Assembly: GCF_001544555.2 (NCBI RefSeq)
Contig: NZ_FCOK02000077.1
Span: 1-48,723 of the forward strand
Length of the DNA: 48,723 nt
DNA from: Caballeronia udeis
Lineage (GTDB): Bacteria > Pseudomonadota > Gammaproteobacteria > Burkholderiales > Burkholderiaceae
Reading direction: 5' to 3'
The position numbers and the translations under genes are program-made. Position 1 is the stretch's first letter, and every line of letters begins with the position of its first letter. The notes below the pieces were generated by a model. That model saw nothing but the letters and a program-made list of their open reading frames with translations, searched no databases and was not told where the DNA came from. This document shows, in pieces, positions 16,006 through 22,553 of this stretch.

Positions 16006-16236
16006 ATGCTTGTCTATATTTTTCGGGGACCCGGTCGTGTGTTCGGCGTTACGGCAGACGCCACGGGGGTGAATCTGCCGGCAAGGTTCGCGCCTTGGGT
16101 TTCATTTAAGTCAGTGGAGCTAAGCCGGGACAGACCGAACCCGGGCGTTGACCCGGGAGAGTGTCTCGATGACATCGAGAAGCATGGGTTCCATATCACC
16201 GATGCCCACGTTCGGATTACGGACCAAGTAGTTTGA
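16006..16236 (+). CDS. Conserved-looking hypothetical protein, 76 residues
   Basis: Starts MLVYIFRGPGRVFGVTADATG, 9 nt behind an AGGAG site; an in-frame ATG at 15961 has no ribosome site. I do not recognise a family. It is soluble and acidic in its second half (SRDRPNPGVDPGECLDDIEKHGFHITDAH), with no signal peptide or membrane helix. Codon use matches the neighbours and the ribosome site is good, so it is probably real. It stands alone between rhlE and a Bcr/CflA gene. Confidence 0.6.
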   Translation: MLVYIFRGPGRVFGVTADATGVNLPARFAPWVSFKSVELSRDRPNPGVDPGECLDDIEKHGFHITDAHVRITDQVV

Positions 16237-16560
16237 TGCCGTCTTGTGCCTTTCCAGAGGCGTCGTGCGCGTGGGCAAATGCGTCAAGGAAAGGCATGAA
16301 CCCTGATTGACGAATGGCTGCTATCGGACAGATTCAACGCCCGCTCCGGGTCCGGCTACACCCGACCGCGCAGAGCGGTAGTCCACCACAAAACGACGTC
16401 CCACGCAGCTATCAAACATGCGCACGCAAAGGGCATCGTGTCGAAAACGCGGGACGGCAGGCACAATACGCGGCGATGCTGCCAAGCTGCGCCGTGTTCG
16501 ATATTCGAACGGGCCGATACCGCGATACCGCATCACCGAATTCGCCTCTTCGATGCTTTC
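16237..16560. other. Intergenic region upstream of the Bcr/CflA gene
   Basis: About 320 bp. No gene is seen. The notable element is the perfect palindrome at 16496-16510. Confidence 0.4.
16496..16510. promoter_or_regulatory. Perfect palindrome upstream of the Bcr/CflA exporter
   Basis: GTTCGA-TAT-TCGAAC, 15 bp with perfect 6-bp arms, 50 bp before the ATG at 16561. Spacing fits an operator over the promoter of the efflux gene, though no regulator gene is adjacent. Confidence 0.45.
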
Positions 16561-17823
16561 ATGAACCACACTATCCCCGACCGCCCCGCCCCTCTCGCGT
16601 CTACACCAAACTCACCGCGCTTCCTGCTGTTCCTGATCTGCCTGTTCGCCTCCGCCGGGCAACTCGCGATCGACATCTACGTGCCCGCGCTACCCGCGAT
16701 GGCGCGTTTCTTCGCGACTTCGCCTCAGGCAATCCAGTCGAGCGTTTCCGGCTACATGGCGGCTTACGCGCTAGGCCAACTCGTCCTCGGGCCTGTAGCC
16801 GATGCATACGGGCGCAAGCGCGTGCTGGCTTTCGGCCTTGTCATTTTCACGATCGGCTGCCTGCTGTCGCTCGCGGCGCCGAATCTGGAGACCTTCCTCC
16901 TCGCCCGTTGTCTGCAGGGCTTAGGCATCGCCGCCACCAACCTGCTCGCGAAGGCGATCATCACCGACTCATTCTCCGGGCAGACGCTGATGCATGCGTT
17001 CACCTACATGGCAATCGCGTGGGGGCTTGCGCCGATCGTGGCGCCCGTGATTGGCGCCCACCTGCAGACGTGGTTCGGCTGGCAGGCCTGCCTCGTCTTC
17101 CTGCTCGTCTATTCGCTTGTAATGTGGGCGGTGCTCTGGCGTTATCGCGAAACGTTGCTGCGCCCGGTGCGCCTGGAGCCGCGCACCCTGATAACGAACG
17201 CGGGCAAGGTGCTCTCGAGCCCGGTGTTCCAGAGCTGCTTCCTCGCACAGGGCCTGTGCTACAGCATCTTGCTCGTATTCAACATCATCGGACCGTTCAT
17301 GGTGCAGAACACGCTGCACAAGCCACCGACCTATTTCGGCTACCTCGCGCTCGGCATCGGGATGATGTATTTCCTGGGCGGCCTGTCGAACCGTGTGCAC
17401 GGCCCGCGTCTGCCGACCGCGGAGCAGCGGCTGTACATCGGTGCTCGCGTGATGGCGGCCGCTTCGATTGCGATGCTGCTGCTTGCGCTGACGGTCGGCC
17501 TGCGCGTATGGACGCTCGCGACACCCGTGCTCGTGATGGGGTTCTGCGCAGGCGCGATGTATCCGACGTTGATGGCCAAGGGCAATTCCCTGTTCCCGCA
17601 CATCGCGGGCCTGACGAGCGCGATCCTCGGGTGTGCACTGCTGCTCGTGTCATCCGCGATGATGGGACTCGCCGGCTTCTTGTCGGTCCAGGTCCTGACG
17701 CCGCTCGCGGTGTTCTTCGTGATCCTCGCGTTCGGTGTCGTCTGGATGGTGACAAAACTTCTGCGACATCTGGCGCAACTGCAGCCCGACGCAACCGTGT
17801 GCCGCAACGGCAAGGTGGCGTAG
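16561..17823 (+). CDS. Bcr/CflA-family multidrug efflux MFS transporter
   Basis: Protein of 420 residues starting MNHTIPDRPAPLAS, with twelve predicted membrane helices. The DHA1-type start is seen in FASAGQLAIDIYVPALPAMA, and the loop 2-3 motif in LVLGPVADAYGRKRVL (DxxGRK). Family members export sulfonamide, bicyclomycin or chloramphenicol-like drugs by proton antiport. The frame is open further upstream to 16438, but residues before MNHT are not membrane-protein-like. There is no ribosome site of note. It is the last gene before the sigma-54 locus. Confidence 0.88.
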   Translation: MNHTIPDRPAPLASTPNSPRFLLFLICLFASAGQLAIDIYVPALPAMARFFATSPQAIQSSVSGYMAAYALGQLVLGPVADAYGRKRVLAFGLVIFTIGCLLSLAAPNLETFLLARCLQGLGIAATNLLAKAIITDSFSGQTLMHAFTYMAIAWGLAPIVAPVIGAHLQTWFGWQACLVFLLVYSLVMWAVLWRYRETLLRPVRLEPRTLITNAGKVLSSPVFQSCFLAQGLCYSILLVFNIIGPFMVQNTLHKPPTYFGYLALGIGMMYFLGGLSNRVHGPRLPTAEQRLYIGARVMAAASIAMLLLALTVGLRVWTLATPVLVMGFCAGAMYPTLMAKGNSLFPHIAGLTSAILGCALLLVSSAMMGLAGFLSVQVLTPLAVFFVILAFGVVWMVTKLLRHLAQLQPDATVCRNGKVA

Positions 17824-17873
17824 CGCGTCACTCGGGGCCGCGCAGGCGATCCGTTTCAGACATCGCTATCGAA

Positions 17874-17892
17874 GCGTTAAGAAAATTAACGC
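17874..17892. promoter_or_regulatory. Candidate upstream activator site for the sigma-54 activator
   Basis: GCGTTAA (17874-17880), GAAAA spacer, TTAACGC (17886-17892): perfect 7-bp arms. Its centre is about 106 bp upstream of the -24 GG at 17989, the usual distance for an enhancer-binding-protein site. It is the best candidate for binding by the regulator encoded at 22554-24323. Confidence 0.55.
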
Positions 17893-17949
17893 CAGTAACG
17901 AAATCAAACGTTCCGTTGCTTTCCACCTCCGGCCGACTTCACGCATGAA

Positions 17950-17988
17950 AATTTCCAGAAGCCTTACCCCATAAGGCTCCTGGAAATT
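17950..17988. repeat. Long inverted repeat abutting the -24 element
   Basis: AATTTCCAG (17950-17958) pairs with CTGGAAATT (17980-17988), and AGCCTTA (17960-17966) with TAAGGCT (17972-17978), one mismatched pair between them and a 5-nt loop. The outer arm runs into the first bases of the -24 element. There is no T-run after it, so it is less likely to be a terminator of the upstream exporter than an operator or structural element. Confidence 0.7.
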
Positions 17989-18003
17989 GGCACGGGCCTT
18001 GCA
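17987..18003 (+). promoter_or_regulatory. Sigma-54 (RpoN) promoter
   Basis: TTGGCAC-GGGCC-TTGCA: GG at 17989-17990 and GC at 18001-18002, separated by exactly 10 bp, matching the sigma-54 consensus (TGGCAC-N5-TTGCA) at every conserved base. Transcription should start near 18013, leaving a short leader with CGGAGG before the ATG at 18032. Confidence 0.88.
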
Positions 18004-18031
18004 ATTACTCCTTCGTCTTAACGGAGGATTC

Positions 18032-18433
18032 ATGCTCGAAGCCGGCTTGACAGCAACCGTCTCCATGCACGTGCGCGACGCAGATCTTGCATCGGCATTT
18101 GCTGAGACCGAAGTCGAACACTACCCCCATGTGCTATCAACGCCAGCCTTGCTCGGGCTGATGGAGCGCGCGTGCGCGAAAGCCATGGTATCCGCGCTCA
18201 GCGAGGGGCAGCTGTCGGTAGGGGTGAACACGGACATGTCGCATACCCAACCTACCGCGCTCGATGTCCTGGTGAGCGCGACCGCGACGCTCAGCAAGGT
18301 CGAAGGCGCGCTCTACTGGTTCGATGTCGAAGCGGCTGATCCTGCGGGAATAGTCGCAAGAGCAAGACACGCCCGAGCCATTGTCGATCACGTCCAGATC
18401 GAGCAACGCGCCGAGCGGCGCCGCATCGCATAA
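18032..18433 (+). CDS. FlK-type hot-dog acyl-CoA thioesterase
   Basis: Protein of 133 residues starting MLEAGLTATVSMHV, behind CGGAGG. Single hot-dog domain. Aligned to fluoroacetyl-CoA thioesterase FlK from memory, its catalytic trio Thr42-Glu50-His76 falls on Thr37-Glu45-His71 with identical spacing (STPALLGLMERAC; MSHTQPT). FlK's fluorine-contacting Gly69 falls on Gly64, while the lid residues Phe33 and Phe36 become Val28 and Tyr31. It should hydrolyse an acyl-CoA, but the lid change argues against strict fluoroacetyl selectivity. First gene of the sigma-54 operon; likely clears a toxic or dead-end acyl-CoA formed by the ligase next door. Confidence 0.8.
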   Translation: MLEAGLTATVSMHVRDADLASAFAETEVEHYPHVLSTPALLGLMERACAKAMVSALSEGQLSVGVNTDMSHTQPTALDVLVSATATLSKVEGALYWFDVEAADPAGIVARARHARAIVDHVQIEQRAERRRIA

Positions 18434-18474
18434 GCCCTCCGTTTCCGCCATCCCAATCACAAAAAGGTTGATTC

Positions 18475-19821
18475 ATGGATTTGCATTCGGTGCGGCCGTC
18501 CTCGGCCGTTTATCTCGACGAGCAATTCGAAACATTGCCATTGCCCGACGTGCGTGCCCTCCAGGACGGCCTGTGGACCAGGCAATGGGACTACATCCGA
18601 TCAATGTCCGCGTTCTACCGCAGCAAGCTTGCAAAGTGGATAGACCACGAGGTGACGCTGGATTCACTTGCCGAGCTTCCCTTTACGGAAAAGGACGAAC
18701 TCCGGGTCAGCCAGGAGAACGCTTCGCCATACGGCGACTACGCGGCGTGCGGTGAAGCATCGGTGTCTCGTCTGCACAAGACATCGGGGACGACCGGCAG
18801 CCCGCTCGTCCTGGGCAATAGTGCACGCGATTCCCAATGGGTCGCTCGCGCCGGCGCACGGTCCATGTGGGCGGCAGGACTGCGGCCGACCGATCGCGTC
18901 GTGCATTGCCTCAACTACTGCATGTGGACAGGCGGCTTCACGGATCACACCATCCTTGAAGCAGCGGGCGCCACGGTGATCCCGTTCGGCGTTGGAAATA
19001 CGCGCTTGCTGATTGATTCAATCCTGAGACTCGGCATCAACGCCATCTCGTGCACGCCGTCCTATCCCGGTCTCATTGAGCAGGTCTTGCGCGAGCTGGA
19101 TGGCGTGGGACCACGTGATCTGAAGCTCACCCTCGGCCTCTTTGGCGGCGAGGCCGGGCTCGACAATCCGGACCTGCGTGCGAGCATGGAAGAGAAATGG
19201 GGATTCAAGGTACGCAACGCGAACTTCGGCTTATCCGAAATCCTGAGCATTCTCGGTGGCCAGACGGACTGGACCAATGACCTGCTGTTTCACGCAAGCG
19301 ATGTTGTTTTCGCAGAAGTCATCGATCCCGCGACGCTGCAGCGCCTGCCGATCATCGAAGGGACCGTTGGAGAACTCGTCTGCACGCATCTGCGCAAGGA
19401 GTGCCAGCCGCTCGTCCGTTATCGCACCCGGGATGTGGTCACGGTCACCGGTACGGACCCTGGTCCTGACGGTCGGACCGCATGGCGTTTTCGCGTAACC
19501 GGTCGCACCGACGACATGTTCAACGTGCGTGGCGTCAACGTATTCCCGAGTGCGGTACGGGTGGCCGTGGAGTCTTTGCCGCACCTCAGTTCCGGCATGT
19601 TCCGGATCATGCTCAAGGGTGACGGGCCCTATGACCGCATTGCCATGACCGTGGAAGCGGCCGAAGGCGTGTCCGCCGGTCGCTGGCCGGACGCTGCCGC
19701 TGAAATCGAAGCGGCCATCCGCACTCGCGTTGGCTCAACCGCCATCGTGACCATGGTCCCCTTCGAACACTTTCCACGCACGGAAGGAAAAACCCGCTGG
19801 ATCGAGAGGATGCCGAAATGA
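18475..19821 (+). CDS. Phenylacetate-CoA-ligase-like (PaaK-type) acyl-CoA synthetase
   Basis: Protein of 448 residues, the usual size of PaaK-type ligases. The ATP-binding loop is HKTSGTTGSP near residues 102-111, the adenylate-contact motif is around NFGLSEIL, the hinge-region motif is YRTRDVV then GRTDDMFNVRGVNVFPSAV, and a C-terminal Lys lies in the segment TEGKTRW. It should join CoA to an aryl or short carboxylic acid via an acyl-adenylate. It has 41 bp spacing from the thioesterase and overlaps the crotonase gene by 4 bp (ATGA), so the three are co-expressed. Ligases of this family also act on benzoate and anthranilate derivatives; substrate not predictable. Confidence 0.88.
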   Translation: MDLHSVRPSSAVYLDEQFETLPLPDVRALQDGLWTRQWDYIRSMSAFYRSKLAKWIDHEVTLDSLAELPFTEKDELRVSQENASPYGDYAACGEASVSRLHKTSGTTGSPLVLGNSARDSQWVARAGARSMWAAGLRPTDRVVHCLNYCMWTGGFTDHTILEAAGATVIPFGVGNTRLLIDSILRLGINAISCTPSYPGLIEQVLRELDGVGPRDLKLTLGLFGGEAGLDNPDLRASMEEKWGFKVRNANFGLSEILSILGGQTDWTNDLLFHASDVVFAEVIDPATLQRLPIIEGTVGELVCTHLRKECQPLVRYRTRDVVTVTGTDPGPDGRTAWRFRVTGRTDDMFNVRGVNVFPSAVRVAVESLPHLSSGMFRIMLKGDGPYDRIAMTVEAAEGVSAGRWPDAAAEIEAAIRTRVGSTAIVTMVPFEHFPRTEGKTRWIERMPK

Positions 19822-20582
19822 GCTACGTAACGATTGTCAGACACGGAGCCGTAAGCGTCGTGACGCTTAACCGGCCCGAGCGGCTCAACGCGATCAGCGG
19901 TGACCTGCTTGAGGACTTTCATCACGCGCTGAAGCAGGTCAATGATGACGCAGCCGTTCATGCAATCGTCATTGCAGGTGAAGGCCGTGCGTTCTGCGCA
20001 GGCGATGACCTGAAGGAATTCGATCAACAAACGGAAAGCGATGCCAGTATCCGAAGTCACATTGACCGCATTCAGCGCATCACGCGGGATCTCATGTTCA
20101 ACGACAAGCCAGTCATTGGTGCGATCCACGGATTCGCGGTGGGCGGTGGCTTCGAGTGGCTGCTGAATTGCGATCTGGTCGTCGCGGCCGACGATCTCGT
20201 TTGCTTTTTCCCGGAGATGGCCTGGGGCCAGTTCGTCACGGGTGGCGTCACCTGGCTCCTGCCACAGGCAGTCGGTTATCAGCGCGCGATGGAATTATGG
20301 CTCCTGGGTGAGCGGCACAGCGCGCAGCAACTGCACGCGATGGGTATCGTCAATCGGGTCGTCACGCGCGAATTGCTCGTGGGCACCTCGATCGAACTCG
20401 CGCAACGCGTGGCGGGCCTTTCGCGACTGTCCGTATCGAAGCTCAAGCGGCTCGTGAACCGCGACCTGTCAACCACGCTTGCTCATAGTCTCGATCTCGA
20501 AGCCGAAGCGACCATCGACGCATTCAAGAATCCGGATGCCGCACAGCGGGTCAGCGCATTTGCAAAGAGAAAATCGCCATGA
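19818..20582 (+). CDS. Enoyl-CoA hydratase/isomerase (crotonase superfamily)
   Basis: Protein of 254 residues, full length. The first oxyanion-hole segment is AFCAGDDLKEF (residues 58-68), the second HGFAVGGGFEW (104-114). Both catalytic glutamates of rat hydratase are kept: Glu113 in GGGFEW (equivalent to E144) and Glu133 in FPEMAW (E164). It is thus competent for syn-hydration and does not show the Asp-based site of 4-chlorobenzoyl-CoA dehalogenase. It overlaps both neighbours by 4 bp. Expected to act on the CoA thioester made by the upstream ligase. Confidence 0.88.
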   Translation: MSYVTIVRHGAVSVVTLNRPERLNAISGDLLEDFHHALKQVNDDAAVHAIVIAGEGRAFCAGDDLKEFDQQTESDASIRSHIDRIQRITRDLMFNDKPVIGAIHGFAVGGGFEWLLNCDLVVAADDLVCFFPEMAWGQFVTGGVTWLLPQAVGYQRAMELWLLGERHSAQQLHAMGIVNRVVTRELLVGTSIELAQRVAGLSRLSVSKLKRLVNRDLSTTLAHSLDLEAEATIDAFKNPDAAQRVSAFAKRKSP

Positions 20583-21292
20583 AGATCCAGGCCCTGACGT
20601 TCGACTACTTCGGCACACTCGTGGATGTGGACATGGGTGGCACGCGCGGCATGGAGACGGTGCTTGCACGGCTCGGCGTGGAAACGGCAAAGAGTGCCGG
20701 CGACATTTACCTGGATTGGGACATCCGCAATGTGCGGCTCTATCGGGGCGGGGCTTATCAGCGGTATCGGGATGTTGCCGAGGCGGCAATGCGAGACTGC
20801 CTCGATGCCCTCGAGCCGGGCGCATTGCGGAACCAGAACCTGGCCTCGTTGACCGATCTCTTCCTCACGCACCTGGTGGAATCGTCGCCGGCTCACGGCG
20901 ACGCAATACCGTTTCTCGAATGGGCCAGCGCGCATTTTCCGCTGATGCCGATCACAAACATGGACAGCGATCTGTGGCAACGCAGCCGCCTGACCCGCTA
21001 CTTCGAACACGTGACGACCGCCGAGATGGCGAAGGCGTACAAGCCTTCACAGGCAATCTTCGCGCTGGCGCTGGACCGGCTGGGCGTGCCCGCGTCTGAC
21101 GTGTTGCATTGCTCTCTCGCGAGCTGGGCGGACATCGACGGGGCGAAGCCCCTGGGCATGCAGGTCGCATGGATCAATCGCGGTGGCGAATCGCTTGGCA
21201 CATGGCAGCCGCGTCCCGACTACGAGTTTTCAGACCTGTCGCCCGTACGGGATCTCTTGCAATCGCTTCGCAATATCAACCTCGGGGAATGA
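20579..21292 (+). CDS. HAD-superfamily hydrolase, haloacid-dehalogenase type II-like
   Basis: Protein of 237 residues with a Rossmannoid core and helical cap. Motif I is DYFGTLVD: nucleophile Asp9 and Thr13, with Phe11 where phosphatases need a second Asp. That pattern is characteristic of the haloacid-dehalogenase branch. Motif II is ITNMDSD (Thr126), the motif III lysine Lys155 (AYKPSQ), and motif IV SWADIDGAKPLG (Asp185) followed by AWINRGGE, also dehalogenase-like. The family hydrolyses carbon-halogen bonds of 2-halo acids, but many members are uncharacterised. The start overlaps the crotonase stop by 4 bp. In this operon it may remove a halide or another leaving group before or after CoA activation. 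Confidence 0.8.
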   Translation: MKIQALTFDYFGTLVDVDMGGTRGMETVLARLGVETAKSAGDIYLDWDIRNVRLYRGGAYQRYRDVAEAAMRDCLDALEPGALRNQNLASLTDLFLTHLVESSPAHGDAIPFLEWASAHFPLMPITNMDSDLWQRSRLTRYFEHVTTAEMAKAYKPSQAIFALALDRLGVPASDVLHCSLASWADIDGAKPLGMQVAWINRGGESLGTWQPRPDYEFSDLSPVRDLLQSLRNINLGE

Positions 21293-21294
21293 TG

Positions 21295-22434
21295 ATGAAA
21301 ATAGCACGCTCGCTGGTCGCAATGTCGGTCGTGTCGGGCCTCGGCCTGGCGGGAGCGGCGCCGGTATCGGCGGATACCATCGTAAAGATCGGACACGCTG
21401 GACCGCTGACGGGTAGCCAGGCACAAAGCGGCAAGGACGACGAACGCGGTGTGCAACTCGCCATCAACGAACTCAATGCGAAGAAGATCAGCGTCGGAGG
21501 GCAGCCGGTGACGTTCGAACTGGTTTCTGTCGACGACCAGGCTGATCCAAAGGTAGGCGTGAATGTTGCGCAGCAACTCGTCGATGAGGGCGTGGTGGCA
21601 GTCATCGGCCATTACAACTCGGGCGTCAGCATTCCAGCCGCGCGGGTCTACAACGACGCGCACGTCGTCATGATCACGGGTGCATCGTCCAATCCCGCGC
21701 TGACCGCGCTCGGGTTTCCCTATGTGTTCCGGCTCGCCACGAACGACAACGAGATGGGCGCGCGCATGGCTGACTATGCGGCCAAGGCGCTTAAGGCCAA
21801 ACAGGTTGCCGTGATCGACGACAGGACCGCCTACGGCTCGGGTGTGGCCGACGTATTCGTCAAGCAGGCCGGGAAAGATGGCCTGAACGTCGTGGCCCGT
21901 GAATACGGCACCGATAAAAGTACCGACTTCAAGGGCATCCTGACCCGCATCAAGGCCGAGAATCCGCAGGTTGTTTTTTATGGCGGCTACTATGCACAAG
22001 CCGCGTATCTCGCCCGTCAGATGAACGACCTGGGAATGAAGGCAGCGCTGGTCGGTGGAGACGGAATCTGCTCGCCGGAATTTGCCAAGTTGTCGAACAA
22101 TGCGCTCGATAACCGGATGTTCTGCGCCCAGGGCGGAGAACCGCTAGATAATCTGCCGGCCGGCAAGACGTTTCGCGAAAAGTTCAAGAGCACATTCGGT
22201 GCCGATGTCGACACCTACGCGCCGGCATTCTATGCGGCTACTCTGGTGATTGCGCAGGCCATGCAGAAGGCAAATTCAACGTCAGCGCCGGTGTTTTCCA
22301 AGGTAATGAGCGAGTCGGCTTTCGACAGCATGCTCGGGCCGGTCAAGTTCGACGAGCATGGCGACTGGGTTCATGCGCCAGTGACCGTGTATCGATTGAC
22401 CGGCGGAAAACTGGAACCGCTGGCTGCGCAGTAA
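21295..22434 (+). CDS. Branched-chain amino-acid-type ABC substrate-binding protein (orphan)
   Basis: About 379 residues starting MKIARSLVAMSVVSG; ATGs at 21289 and 21292 are alternatives, the first overlapping the previous stop. GGGGA at 21284-21288 fits 21295. Signal peptide ends near PVSA-DT. The mature part opens with VKIGHAGPLTGSQAQSGKD and has the LivJ features GHYNSGVSIPAARVY and ITGASSNPALT. Family 1 binding proteins of this kind bind amino acids but also aromatic and aliphatic acids. No LivH, M, G or F gene is nearby, so it either works with a transporter elsewhere or feeds a sensor. Last gene of the sigma-54 operon. Confidence 0.88.
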   Translation: MKIARSLVAMSVVSGLGLAGAAPVSADTIVKIGHAGPLTGSQAQSGKDDERGVQLAINELNAKKISVGGQPVTFELVSVDDQADPKVGVNVAQQLVDEGVVAVIGHYNSGVSIPAARVYNDAHVVMITGASSNPALTALGFPYVFRLATNDNEMGARMADYAAKALKAKQVAVIDDRTAYGSGVADVFVKQAGKDGLNVVAREYGTDKSTDFKGILTRIKAENPQVVFYGGYYAQAAYLARQMNDLGMKAALVGGDGICSPEFAKLSNNALDNRMFCAQGGEPLDNLPAGKTFREKFKSTFGADVDTYAPAFYAATLVIAQAMQKANSTSAPVFSKVMSESAFDSMLGPVKFDEHGDWVHAPVTVYRLTGGKLEPLAAQ

Positions 22435-22460
22435 AGGCTTAAGACAGGGGCCAATCTCCT

Positions 22461-22486
22461 GACCGCTGTCGAGGCGGTCTTTTTTT
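22461..22486 (+). terminator. Rho-independent terminator of the sigma-54 operon
   Basis: GACCGC (22461-22466) pairs with GCGGTC (22474-22479) and is followed by seven Ts (22480-22486), 27 bp after the binding-protein stop. It separates the operon from its regulator gene. Confidence 0.85.
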
Positions 22487-22553
22487 GAATGCAGCGCATG
22501 TTGTACGCGACGAACTTTTTTGCCGTTGGTACCTTCTCTGGGGAACAACCATC

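Noticed and set aside
16314..17948. Very long forward frame (544 codons) over the Bcr/CflA gene
   Set aside because: Arg/Pro-rich, no domain, and antagonistic to the clear 12-helix transporter frame; a shadow caused by high GC.
17950..17988. Inverted repeat as terminator of the Bcr/CflA gene
   Set aside because: No T-run, 127 bp after the stop, and it merges with the -24 box of the sigma-54 promoter.
19818..20582. Crotonase as a 4-chlorobenzoyl-CoA dehalogenase
   Set aside because: Both hydratase glutamates (Glu113, Glu133) are present; the dehalogenase uses an Asp nucleophile and lacks them.
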